From Alopecurus myosuroides (Eukaryota; Streptophyta; Magnoliopsida; Poales; Poaceae): a stretch of DNA of 64,000 nucleotides. A program made the translations under genes and the position numbers. Under the pieces are notes generated by a model, which was not told the origin of the DNA, made no database searches, and was given only the letters and a program-made list of their open reading frames with translations. The stretch covers positions 59,814,825 through 59,878,824 of the forward strand of contig CM054061.1 of the NCBI GenBank assembly GCA_028641055.1. The letters run 5' to 3'. Positions 44,235 through 56,947 of this stretch are shown piece after piece; within the stretch, counting starts at the first letter, position 1; each line of letters starts with the position of its first letter.

Positions 44235-47166
44235 GGCACAGGAAGCATCACAGGGAGGCGCAGCACGAGCTAGATCGATGGCTAGACTCCAGAGCATGGG
44301 GAGTGGATGAATCCGTGAGGGAGAGAGAGAGATTTGAGGGCAGAAAGAGAGGAGAGCCACTTACAGGTGGTCACCATCGTGGTGACCACATCCGGATGGA
44401 GAGTGAAGCCGGCGGCGTCGTCATCGAAAATGAAGCCACAGAGCATCAGCATCAGCGCCTCAACTCCAGCAGTCTCCAGGAGCCACATCGTGGAGCCACG
44501 GCCACCGGAGAGGTGGGGAAGCACCACGGGAACCTAACCCTAGGGTTAGGGTTTGAAGATTCCCACGGGAGCCACACGGGGAAAGAAGCAAATCGAGGAG
44601 GAAGACGAGGTAGTGAGCAGAGAGGGGCTAGGGTAGCGCTAAGACACGGTGGCGGTGGTGTTCGGGGAAGGCCGGAGGAAATCGCCGGAGGGGCGCTGGA
44701 TCGCGTCGTCTCTGCGTCGCCCTCCGCGTCGCCTCGCGAGGAGAGGGAGAGGATAAGGTGCGGGGCGGGTGCGGGTGTGGCTGGTCTGGTCCGGCCCGAC
44801 CAGACCAGTGGGTTTGACCCAACCCACTGGTGGGTTGGCCCACCTGTCAGCCTAGGGACAGTTTAGGAATTGCCTAAAATCTTAAATAAAGGAATTAGAA
44901 AAATAATAGAAAACAATAAATAAAAATTCTACAAAATTTCAAACCTTTACAAATACAACTAATTCTTAATCTAGTAAAATGGTTGAATATTAAGATTAAG
45001 AAAAATAATCCAATAATGCTTATAGTCTTAAAATTATAGATACAAAATAATATTTTAATAACAAAACTGTGATAATAAGGTTAAGAGATATTCAAAACTA
45101 TTTAATCTAATGTAAATTATTCTTTCAACATTAATTAGATATTTTGAGCATTTCAAAATACTTCCTAACAAATGTTTTCTGTGAAAACGATCAAATAAGT
45201 TATAAAAATAACAATGCATATTGGAAAAATAATTCTATAATATTTCTTTATAATCAGAAATAACTGCCACCACATTATTTTCTGTATTAATAAAACCCTC
45301 ATGATTTCACACCAACTAAAAACCTATCATCACTAGTTATTAAGCAAAAGTATTATGATGATAGATGTATTAGTTCCTCATTTTTCAGATAAACTTGATG
45401 TCATTAGCTCTACACTTTATAACATGAAATCAAATGTGTTTATTATGTTTTCAGTAGCTGTTTTTCATATAATAATGTTCTCAAGTTTAATCATGTGATA
45501 ACTATTTATAACCTAAACATAATAAAAATGGTGTGGTAAGTAAAAGTGAAACCCATGTAAGTCTAAAACCAGTAATAACAACATCACCACAAATAACAAA
45601 ACAATTCACCTAAAACTCTTATGAATAAGTTGTCGTATTAAACATGGCTTACACTTGTAAGCTGGGGTGTTTTCCAGGGGATTTCACGATGCATCTCATT
45701 ACTATGCATGTATCATGTTGCCAGTATTTCTGTAGTCCTTACCAGGATTACTTTGCTATCTTTCAGACGTCAGGATGTTCTACGTGACCCTTGACCCCGA
45801 AGACATGGAATATTATGGTCATTTCAATCTCAGGCAAGTTCATCACTTGCTCATATCCTTTGCAGTACTTCATAACAAACTATTTGCAAAAACCCTACCG
45901 TATTACCACCTGTTCTCAAAAGAATGCATGATCCTATTTTTATAATAATATGACTAATTGAATGACTACCCGAGTGGTAGTGTTCTGTGTGGTGGGCGGA
46001 TGTAACCATGGTAAGATGAATAGGTCAAAGGAAGGTTCCATCTGCACGGGAACGTATTACCTAGGAACTAATCACAAATGCCGTCAGAACTCGGTGCGCC
46101 GTAAATACCGCGTTAACCATGGGTCTTCTATGGGGGGAGTAAGTCAGCCGTGATACTTTTCTCGTTCGCATGTCAACGGACTGCCAGAGACGTACGCTGT
46201 AGGTCTTGCGAGACTACATGCACATGGGTGGGAGCCCTTACGTCCCACGGACTCTGGGGTCTATGAGTGTCTGCCAGGGGCGCGTAGATCTCCATCGTGA
46301 GGGGTGGAATCAGGCGTTCAACCTGCTGGCGGAAATGGGTGGGCATGCGTTGTGCGGAGAAGCACGGTTTGGCTTGGACCAACAACCGGGCCCCACAGCT
46401 AAGTGGGCGTGGACAGGAACGATCGCCTGGTTGTGCAACATGGTCTTGGTCGTCCATGGGTAAAGTAACGCACCTCTGCAGAGTGTAAAAGGATGTGGCA
46501 TGTTACCCCCTATTCCGGGAAGGAACTGCGAACGCTACAGGAAAGGCAACTCCATGAAGTTCTAGCTCCTGTGATGGTCTGGCGGGCATAGTTTTCAGAA
46601 TTAAAAGCAACCTCTTGAAGAAAGATTTACAAAAACCTTGCATTACTTTATGACTCTTTCGAGTCTAAAGCTGTAATTAGTGCATCAACCACCCACTGTA
46701 TATCATGAACTTGCTGAGTAACGCTCGTTACTCATTCGTTCCCGTTTGATCCCCTTCTTAGAGTTGAAGCCTGATGGGAGTCGTCATCGTAAAGCATCGT
46801 CATCAACAACGTTGAAGGAGGAGAAGCTATCAAGGTGTAGGTGGATTCCATTCTTGGAGTTAGTAGATCAAGCCATAGATTGGGGCTGACATCAGCCGTA
46901 GTGGATTATTTCTGAGCTAGAGATCTTCTCCAGCTTAGAGCTGCGTATTGCTTCTTCTGGTGTTTCATTTGTGAGAGATCTTCTTGATTCATCAAAGAGA
47001 TTCTCAAGATTTTTGTATTGAAGTTTGTATCCTATAGTTTTGCCTGGTCCCGCTGTGTTTCTGTTGTACCACTCTGAGAGATGTAATATTCACGGATAAA
47101 TCCTTCGGTGAGTATTATGTCACCGACTTGCGCACTACACATGCTGTGGTGTGCCAGGTCGTCACA
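44235..47166 (+). repeat. LTR 1 of the LARD-like array, 5'-truncated (2932 bp)
   Basis: It begins at GGCACAGGAAGC, which corresponds to position 52135 in LTR 2, so about 3.1 kb is missing on the left. It lacks 33 bp present in LTRs 2 and 3 (after 44415, between copies of CCGGCGGCG). It ends GGTCGTCACA before the primer site. The GC-rich block is 44235-44860, and AT-rich DNA follows to about 45650. Confidence 0.9.
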
Positions 47167-49010
47167 GATGGTATCAGAGCAAAGCGACCTTAGGTTTTAA
47201 AACCTTTTAGGAGATCTGTAGGTTGGTAAAGACTATAGGAAGCCATCTTATCTAAACCATATTTCCTACAACTATGATGATCATTCACTTGAGAATGATA
47301 TAATCATACTTGTATAGAATATTCTTGCTCAACCTGAGTAAAGATACTTATCTATTTTCTTAATACCTAGGTATGAATAGTTAGAAGTCTAGTGTGTATC
47401 AGTGTTATTGGGAAAAAGAGTGTTCTGACATAGTCAGAGATGCTTAAGTCAAAGTGATGATTACCCCATTCTATGAATGAATAGGATGGAGTAGAACCTG
47501 GTATTGAGTTAGTATAGGAGTCATCAGGAATGGATGTTGAGAATCCTTAAGAGTTATTAGAGACCATGGTAACTACGGGGTATATACCATATCCTTAGTT
47601 ATCAAGTCTAGAGGGGAATCACTATAGTTTAGTACATAGTTAGGAGAAGGCATAAGCATTGACGGAAGCTACCTTACTACTCCTACGATGTGATCAACAC
47701 CATGAAGGATCAACATATACCATGGGAAGATTATCATAATCAAGATGAAGTAATTCTAATACATAATACTTAGTTCTGTATGGAACCAAGTTAGACAACA
47801 ACTAATATAGGATCATTTTGTCTTGGTTTATTCCATTGCACTAAGGCATGCAATTGGAGTAATTACCTGGGCAAAGAGTGGTTGTGTAGATTAGGATTGC
47901 AAGGTAATATATCCCTACTTGTAGTGTATAGCATTTAAGAGCCTTGGTACTTGAGATGTTCTACTCAAAGTACAATTCTTTCACAGGCTTTTGATGCGTG
48001 AGTGATAACTGCATTTGGGATTTATTGCTTCTTATTTGGATCTTTGATTGACTAGATCTATACATGAAGATTGAACTTGATGTGCATATGCATGTGCAAC
48101 AACACTGAGTTCTTTCTTGATGTTACTGGTCTAGAGGGTATAGAATTAGTTTGAGAGCGGTCTGAAGTCTCAACTGATTGAAGCAACTATCAAAACTTTG
48201 GAACTCCTTGAAGTCAAGAAGGCAGAAATCAACAAAGCACTGCTGGTAATGGACCACATTGTACATCTTGTTTGGAATTGGTGAGCTACTACATCAACAC
48301 ATGGTGAGCTACCACAAGTGATGCTAAGAAAAATCACATGAGTAGTTATATCCTAGAAGAAAAAGAGTAGAAGTTCGATTGATAAACTCATAGAGTCGTT
48401 CCATATAAGTCAAAACCCAAGGATGTAGAAGGACCATAGGAAGTAACCAATGGAATAGGTTATAGTCACCTGTAGGAAAAAGTTAAACTCGAGGAAGCTC
48501 GAAGATTTTTACACTAATAACTGAGTCTAAGTCAATGTACACTACCTTGTACAAGATTCTTTGAGAAATCTTTATCTTCAGACCATTAGACTGAACCACA
48601 TGGAGACCAAACCCTAGACAATATTCAGTGTATTGGAAGAATCTTGTTGGTTATTCATCACCTGGTAAATGTACCAACTGTTCTTCAGAAAATTGTGAGA
48701 GTTAGGAAACCATACCTATTCATCGGAGAATGAAACCTGGTATCCATTATATGGTGGAAATATCACGTGGTTCTTCGTGACACCATTAGGAAGGCCTAGC
48801 AACAAGACAAAGTTGTCCTAGCAACTGTCATACTATTAGAATATCATACAAGACCGTGGAAGGTGAACAATGAAGACAAGAGGATACACATGTCAAGGTC
48901 AACACCAGAAACAGTTGTGAAGATTCAACAGTCTACAGAAGTTCTCTCTACCTATCTTTACGTGAGAGAGGTTGAACTTCGGGACGAAGTTCTTGTTAAG
49001 GGGGAGATAC
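47167..49010 (+). mobile_element. internal domain 1 of the LARD-like element (1844 bp), non-coding
   Basis: It starts with a primer site (TGGTATCAGAGC, 47169-47180) complementary to initiator tRNA-Met and ends with AAGGGGGAGATAC (polypurine tract). No frame longer than 60 codons is present on either strand. Short echoes of polyprotein sequence may exist but are not provable by eye. Confidence 0.85.
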
Positions 49011-52000
49011 TGTAATATCCCAGTGTTTGGGAAGTTATAAGGATCTAAATTTAATATGTGCATTTGCAAAGCATGCATCTAATAGTACGGGAAATTTTGG
49101 GGCGAAAGTTTAAGTAAACCAAAGTGACCAATGTTTCACTTGACATGATGAAATAGGACTAGATCATCTGGTCAAGAGTACAATTCGAGTGATCTTTATA
49201 AGAAGTATCTTTAGAAACCAAATCATCTGGTTACACTAACCATAATTGGTTGTGGCCAACATTGACTCCCAACAAGTCTAACCTCAAGTCTGTAAGTGAT
49301 TTGAGAGAAATCAACTAGGTATCTGGAACTCGAAGAGGGGTGAGTATCCAAAGTACAGAATTGATGATCTCACTTCTACAAGTTAGTCATGTATAACTGG
49401 ATGATCTCATCAGTCCCGTAGGATGAATCTGAACGAGGAAACAAACCTTCGTAAACCAATACTAAACCTGATCACTGTCTGTGATCTTTCCAAACTCTTG
49501 TCTACGTTTCTGCATGACCATGGCTACAAGAGAAGCAACCCATGAGGGAGCCAAGATAGAAGATATCAACCGAGGGGGTGAAATCCTGGTGTTTGGTGCC
49601 ATACAAGAATAATTTGAGTAGAGGACCTGATCAATCTTGTAAGCAGATTATTTCTGAGGGCATTAAACACTTGAGTTTCATTAGGTTAGATTATACAGGA
49701 ACAAGCTGGTAGTTTACTCTGAGACATCATCAGACGAGAAGTGGCAACTGGAGACTTACTCGCAAGTACTAGACCTGGAGGGATCGAGGGTTCATCGATG
49801 TTTTAGTAAAGAGAGAAAGACCGAGATTAGAAGAAAGTGAATTTCGATATGACTTATTGATTAAATTTGAAATCGAGAAGTTCAAACTTGAATGATTTGA
49901 AACTTGTGAGTAGTTGAATTGAATTTGAATTCAAATTGATTAAACAAGAAAATACAATTAACATAATCAAATTGAAACAATTAAGAAATAATAAATATGG
50001 GATATTTCCAATTTCATTGTGTATAAGAAAAAGAAAATAATAAACTTTATTGATAATAAAATAATAATACAGAGTTATTACATGATTCAACAAATAGAAA
50101 ATTACATGCTGACATTTACAAAATAAAATTCCTATACTAATTCTTGCTTAAAAGTCTTCAATTGTTAATCTCCTGTACCTGCAAAAATCAATAAGAAAAG
50201 CAAAGAAAAGTAAAAAGATTAGTGGGGGGATAGTACTCTCAGCTGGGCAGTGAGATGGACTGCTAATCGCATCATCGAGTCTAGGCTTATACAAGTTAAG
50301 CATCTGTTCAGATCAGAAAAATATCTCAGTGTAACTTCAAGGGCAAGTATCAGGTAATACAAGTGTCAGGAAAAAATAAACACAACACCAGGATAATACC
50401 AAGTCCAGCCGAGCCAATCTCCCAGTCCAAAAGATCTTGGACAGCTCACAGGCACACAGGTGACACATCTCTGTATGTTGGTGTGCTGTCAAAGCTACAT
50501 CAGATAGATAAAAGGAAAGCAATCGTAGAGCATAGGAGCAAAGTCCCGTTTCACCACCACCACCAGCATCTACTCGAGCTCCACAGCTCACAATCACACA
50601 CCAAAGCCAAATCACTCCCAGTTCATCGAATTCATACATCCATACCACCAGATCCCTGTGAAAGTCTAGATCCACATGGAATAGACTCAGACAGGAGAGC
50701 TAGTATATTTCACCTCTTATCCAACAGCTGAGCTACATAGCTCAAGCACACATAGCAAGAACATCTCCACAAAGCAATCCCATCACAGATCAATTTATTT
50801 CCCAGGAATCTGTGAAACCATAGATCAAGTAGGTTAACAACAAGGCCAAGCAAGGAGCTGGAGGAGCAGACCTGAAGCACAACAACAACAGGAGCACAAG
50901 CAGAACATGGGAAGAAGCTCAAGTGGAAGAGGATCAAGAAGCCAAGACTCATCAGGAAATCATAGCCACAACCATAACACCAGAAGGTGATATCTACACA
51001 CATCCTAGCAAGGGATCTTGCTAAGTTATGCATAGATAGTGGGCTGGGATTTACTTCCCTCAGTCTAGCATAGTGTTGCTATGCTAATCACATCACAGGG
51101 GTTTAAAAAAACAAGTATAATATCTGTTCTTATCTTAAGAAAAATGCCTCAGAACAACATCATGGGCCTAAGGGAAATTCCACAAGCACTAATATGTTCT
51201 TATCAGATATATTAACCAAACAATCAATAGTATAGTTGCTGGGCACCAGAACCATCAAAATTGGTACCTCAAGCACAACTCACCAATTCAAATATTTCTT
51301 AGAGACACAAGAGGGACATGGTGGCACATCCTTTGAACCCTAAGGTTCAGAGTAGCACCCACCAGTTGGCATATAGAGATGCCCAATAATTAACCCAACA
51401 CCTTAAATTTGCAACTAGCTCAAGCATAGTATCTGTACTTATATAAAATTAGGGCCTCAGACTATTGCATCATTGGCTTGGGGCTAAGAGAACTAGTGCA
51501 AATATCTGTTCTTAAATTATTAGTCTCAAAGAAGGAAATTATATCAGGTGTAGTGCTCTGTTCTTATCATGTGATACAAAGACATATCATAACCACTAGA
51601 TAATCAGGTTTTTAGCAAAGGGGGCTTGAGTAAAATCACCAGCCAGAGTCACTGGATTATGCCACAACCACACACATGGTTGCTGGGCACCAGATCCAAG
51701 GATCTGATACCCCAGAACCAATGGAAGCATGAAAGGAAAAACAATAGACAGATACAAATATTGAGGGCATATTCTCTGAAGAAAATTCAGAGTAACACCT
51801 CTCAATCATCTATCACATCCACAGAACACTAGGAAAATTTGTATACCTAGTCATAAGAATGGTTATCCAGTAACCAGTAACAAGAATCCATCATTTAGAG
51901 CCAACCCTAGGTATATCAGTACACAGAAGTAAAGCTGGAAGCAATTCCAAGATGATTTACCACTAACAGAAGCATCTCCATCACCAATACCTTCTCACGG

Positions 52001-55000
52001 CACATAGCAGCAGAGGATAAATTAGGGCACAACAAAAATTCCCCATCCATCAGAGATCATAGCATGGATTTCATGCATCACACCACAAGTAAAGAATTTG
52101 GAAACCACCCAATGCTACTAATCAAATACTAGGGCACAGGAAGCATCACAGGGAGGCGCAGCACGAGCTAGCTCGATGGCTAGACTCCAGAGCATGGGGA
52201 GTGGATGAATCCGTGAGGGAGAGAGAGAGATTTGAGGGCAGAAAGAGAGGAGAGCCACTTACAGGTGGTCACCATCATGGTGACCACATCCGGATGGAGA
52301 GTGAAGCCGGCGGCGAGCCGCGGTTGCCCGAAGACCATCCCGGCGGCGTCGTCATCGAAAACGAAGCCACAGAGCATCAGCATCAGCGCCTCAACTCCAG
52401 CAGTCTCCAGGAGCCACATCGTGGAGCCACGGCCACCGGAGAGGTGGGGAAGCACCACGGGAACCTAACCCTAGGGTTAGGGTTTGAAGATTCCCACGGG
52501 AGCCACACGGGGAAAGAAGCAAATCGAGGAGGAAGACGAGGTAATGAGCAGAGAGGGGCTAGGGTAGCGCTAAGACACGGTGGCGGTGGTGTTCGGGGAA
52601 GGCCGGAGGAAATCGCCGGAGGGGCGCTGGATCGCGTCGTCTCTGCGTCGCCCTCCGCGTCGCCTCGCGAGGAGAGGGAGAGGATAAGGTGCGGGGCAGG
52701 TGCGGGTGTGGCTGGTCTGGTCCGGCCCGACCAGACCAGTGGGTTTGACCCAACCCACTGGTGGGTTGGCCCACCTGTCAGCCTAGGGATAGTTTAGGAA
52801 TTGCCTAAAATCTTAAATAACGGAATTAGAAAAATAATAGAAAAGAATAAATAAAAATTCTACAAAATTTCAAACCTTTACAAATACAACTAATTCTTAA
52901 TCTAGTAAAATGGTTGAATATTAAGATTAAGAAAAATAATCCAATAATGCTTATAGTCTTAAAATTATAGATACAAAATAATATTTTAATAACAAAACTG
53001 TGATAATAAGGTTAAGAGATATTCAAAACTATTCAATCTAATGTAAATTATTCTTTCAACATTAATTAGATATTTTGAGCATTTCAAAATACTTCCTAAC
53101 AAATGTTTTCTGTGAAAACGATCAAATAAGTTATAAGAATAACAATGCATATTGGAAAAATAATTCTATAATATTTCATTATAATCAGAAATAACTGCCA
53201 CAACATTATTTTCTGTATTAATAAAACCCTCATGATTTCACACCAACTAAAAACCTATCATCACTAGTTATTAAGCAAAAGTATTATGATGATAGAGTTA
53301 GATGTATTAGTTCCTCATTTTTCAGATAAACTTGATGTCATTAGCTCTACACTTTATAACATGAAATCAAATGTGTTTATTATGTTTTCAGTAGTTGTTT
53401 TCCATATAATAATGTTCTCAAGTTTAATCATGTGATAACTATTTATAACCTAAACATAATAAATATGGTGTGGTAAGTAAAAGTGAAACCCATGTAAGTC
53501 TAAAACCAGTAATAACAACATCACCACAAATAACAAAACAATTCACCTAAAACTCTTGTGAATAAGTTGTCGTATTAAACATGGCTTACACTTGTAAGCT
53601 GGGGTGTTTTCCAGGGGATTTCACGATGCATCTCATTACTATGCATGTATCATGTTGCCAGTATTTCTGTAGTCCTTACCAGGACTACTTTGCTATCTTT
53701 CAGACGTCAGGATGTTCTACGTGACCCTTGACCCCGAAGACATGGAATATTATGGTCATTTCAATCTCAGGCAAGTTCATCACTTGCTCATATCCTTTGC
53801 AGTACTTCATAACAAACTATTTGCAAAAACCCTACCGTATTACCACCTGTTCTCAAAAGAATGCATGATCCTATTTTTATAATAATATGACTAATTGAAT
53901 GACTACCCGAGTGGTAGTGTTCTGTGTGGTGGGCGGATGGAACCATGGTAAGATGAATAGGTCAAAGGAAGGTTCCATCTGCACGGGAATGTATTACCTA
54001 GGAACTAATCACAAATGCCGCCAGAACTCGGTGCGCCGTAAATACCGCGTTAACCATGGGTCTTCTATGGGGGGAGTAAGTCAGCCGTGATACTTTTCCC
54101 GTTCGCATGTCAACGGACTGACAGAGACGTACGCTGTAGGTCTTGCGAGACTACATGCACATGGGTGGGAGCCCTTACGTCCCACGGACTCTGGGGTCTA
54201 TGAGTGTCTGCCAGGGGCGCGTAGATCTCCATCGTGAGGGCTGGAATCAGGCGTTCAACCTGCTGGCGGAAATGGGTAGGCATGTGTTGTGCGGAGAAGC
54301 ACGGTTTGGCTTGGACCAACAACCGGGCCCCACACCTAAGTGGGCGTGGACAGGAACGATCGCCTGGTTGTGCAACATGGTCTTGGTTGTCCATGGGTAA
54401 AGTAACGCACCTCTGCAGAGTGTAAAAGGATGTGGCATGTTACCCCCTATTCCGGGAAGGAACTGCGAACGCTACAGGAAAGGCAACTCCATGAAGTTCT
54501 AGCTCCTGTGATGGTCTGGCGGGCATAGTTTTCAGAATTAAAAGCAACCTCTTGAAGAAAGATTTACGAAAACCTTGCATTACTTTATGACTCTTTCGAG
54601 TCTAAAGTTGTAATTAGTGCATCAACCACCCACTGTATATCATGAACTTGATGAGTAACGCTCGTTACTCATTCGTTCCCGTTTGATCCCCTGCTTAGAG
54701 TTGAAGCCTGATGGGAGTCGTCATCGTAAAGCATCGTCATCAACAACGTTGAAGGAGGAGAAGCTATCAAGGTGTAGGTGGATTCCATTCTTGGAGTTAG
54801 TAGATCAAGCCATAGATTGGGGCTGACATCAGCCGTAGTGGATTATTTCTGAGCGAGAGATCTTCTCCAGCTTAGAGCTGTGTATTGCTTCTTCTGGTGT
54901 TTCATTTGCGAGAGATCTTCTTGATTCATCAAAGAGATTCTCAAGGTTTTTGTAATGAAGTTTGTATCCTATAGTTTTGCCTGGTCCCGCTGTGTTTCTG

Positions 55001-55103
55001 TTGTACCACTCTGAGAGATGTAATATTCACGGATAAGTCCTTCGGTGAGTATTATGTCACCGACTTGCGCACTACACATGCAGTGGTGTGTCGGGTCGTC
55101 ACA
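49011..55103 (+). repeat. LTR 2 of the LARD-like array, complete (6093 bp)
   Basis: TGTAATATCCCAGTG at the start, GGTCGTCACA at the end. A G-rich tract and TG/CA termini confirm the borders. The second half (53600-55103) holds leader-like plus-strand sequence (CAGACGTCAGGATGTTC, GGCAAGTTCATCAC). The first half holds a minus-strand gene-like unit described separately. Frames in the GC-rich block (52180-52800) recur in all three LTRs but are low-complexity and unlikely to be translated. Confidence 0.92.
50020..52790 (-). other. gene-like antisense unit inside LTR 2 (also in LTR 3)
   Basis: Read on the minus strand, this stretch has the layout of a plant transcript. First comes a GC-rich CT-rich leader (CCTTATCCTCTCCCTCTCC near 52680). 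An exon-like part with ACCACCTGTAAGTGG (donor-like, about 52260) follows, then AT-richer DNA. TTTTTGCAG followed by GTACAGGAG is acceptor-like (about 50185). The end carries AATAAA within TCAATAAAGTTT (50043-50051). No long conserved frame exists, so I call no protein. The same unit is at about 57955-60725 in LTR 3; only its first 630 bp survive in LTR 1. Confidence 0.35.
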
Positions 55104-56947
55104 GATGGTATCAGAGCAAAGCGACCTTAGGTTTTAAAACCTTTTAGGAGATCTGTAGGTTCGTAAAGACTATAGGAAGCCATCTTATCTAAACCATATT
55201 TCCTACAACTATGATGATCATTCACTTGAGAATGATATAATCATACTTGTATAGAATATTCTTGCTCAACCTGAGTAAAGATACTTATCTATTTTCTTAA
55301 TACCTAGGTATGAATAGTTAGAAGTCTAGTGTGTATCAGTGTTATTGGGAAAAAGAGTGTTCTGACATAGTCAGAGATGCTTAAGTCAAAGTGATGATTA
55401 CCCCATTCTATGAATGAATAGGATGGAGTAGAACCTGGTATTGAGTTAGTATAGGAGTCATCAGGAATGGATGTTGAGAATCCTTAAGAGTTATTAGAGA
55501 CCATGGTAACTACGGGGTATATACCATATCCTTAGTTATCAAGTCTAGAGGGGAATCACTATAGTTTAGTACATAGTTAGGAGAAGGCATAAGCATTGAC
55601 GGAAGCTACCTTACTACTCCTACGATGTGATCAACACCATGAAGGATCAACATATACCATGGGAAGATTATCATAATCAAGATGAAGTAATTCTAATACA
55701 TAATACTTAGTTCTGTATGGAACCAAGTTAGACAACAACTAATATAGGATCATTTTGTCTTGGTTTATTCCATTGCACTAAGGCATGCAATTGGAGTAAT
55801 TACCTGGGCAAAGAGTGGTTGTGTAGATTAGGATTGCAAGGTAATATATCCCTACTTGTAGTGTATAGCATTTAAGAGCCTTGGTACTTGAGATGTTCTA
55901 CTCAAAGTACAATTCTTTCACAGGCTTTTGATGCGTGAGTGATAACTGCATTTGGGATTTATTGCTTCTTATTTGGATCTTTGATTGACTAGATCTATAC
56001 ATGAAAATTGAACTTGATGTGCATATGCATGTGCAACAACACTGAGTTCTTTCTTGATGTTACTGGTCTAGAGGGTATAGAATTAGTTTGAGAGCGGTCT
56101 GAAGTCTCAACTGATTGAAGCAACTATCAAAACTTTGGAACTCCTTGAAGTCAAGAAGGCAGAAATCAACAAAGCACTGCTGGTAATGGACCACATTGTA
56201 CATCTTGTTTGGAATTGGTGAGCTACTACATCAACACATGGTGAGCTACCACAAGTGATGGTAAGAAAAATCACATGAGTAGTTATATCCTAGAAGAAAA
56301 AGAGTAGAAGTTCGATTGATAAACTCATAGAGTCGTTCCATAGAAGTCAAAACCCAAGGATGTAGAAGGACCATAGGAAGTAACCAATGGAATAGGTTAT
56401 AGTAACCTGTAGGAAAAAGTTAAACTCGAGGAAGCTCGAAGATTTTTACACTAATAACTGAGTCTAAGTCAATGTAGACTACCTTGTACAAGATTCTTTG
56501 AAAAATCTTTATCTTCAGACCATTAGACTGAACCACATGGAGACCAAACCCTAGACAATATTCAGTGTATTGGAAGAATCTTGTTGGTTATTCATCACCT
56601 GGTAAATGTACCAACTGTTCTTCAGAAAGTTGTGAGAGTTAGGAAACCATACCTATTCATCGGAGAATGAAACCTGGTATCCATTATATGGTGGAAATAT
56701 CACGTGGTTCTTCGTGAGACCATTAGGAAGGCCTAGCAACAAGACAGAGTTGTCCTAGCAACTGTCATACTATTAGAATATCATACAAGACCGTGGAAGG
56801 TGAACAATGAAGACAAGAGGATACACATGTCAAGGTCAACACCAGAAACAGTTGTGAAGATTCAACAGTCTACAAAAGTTCTCTCTACCTATCTTTACGT
56901 GAGAGAGGTTGAACTTCGGGACGAAGTTCTTGTTAAGGGGGAGATAC
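55104..56947 (+). mobile_element. internal domain 2 of the LARD-like element (1844 bp), non-coding
   Basis: Same length as internal domain 1 and nearly identical, with scattered substitutions only (for example 55164 C against 47227 G). The primer site is at 55106-55117 and the polypurine tract ends at 56947. The equal lengths show that the two copies share a recent origin. Confidence 0.88.

Noticed and set aside
46173..46463. Overlapping frames on both strands repeated at 54110 and 62045
   Set aside because: They lie in the 3' part of each LTR, where leader-like sequence is expected, and show no domain. Repetition follows from the LTR copies.
52201..52797. 198-codon frame conserved in LTRs 2 and 3 and partly in LTR 1
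   Set aside because: Conservation is explained by the recent common origin of the LTRs. The product is low-complexity, an alternative frame on the other strand is equally open, and no start context or domain supports it.
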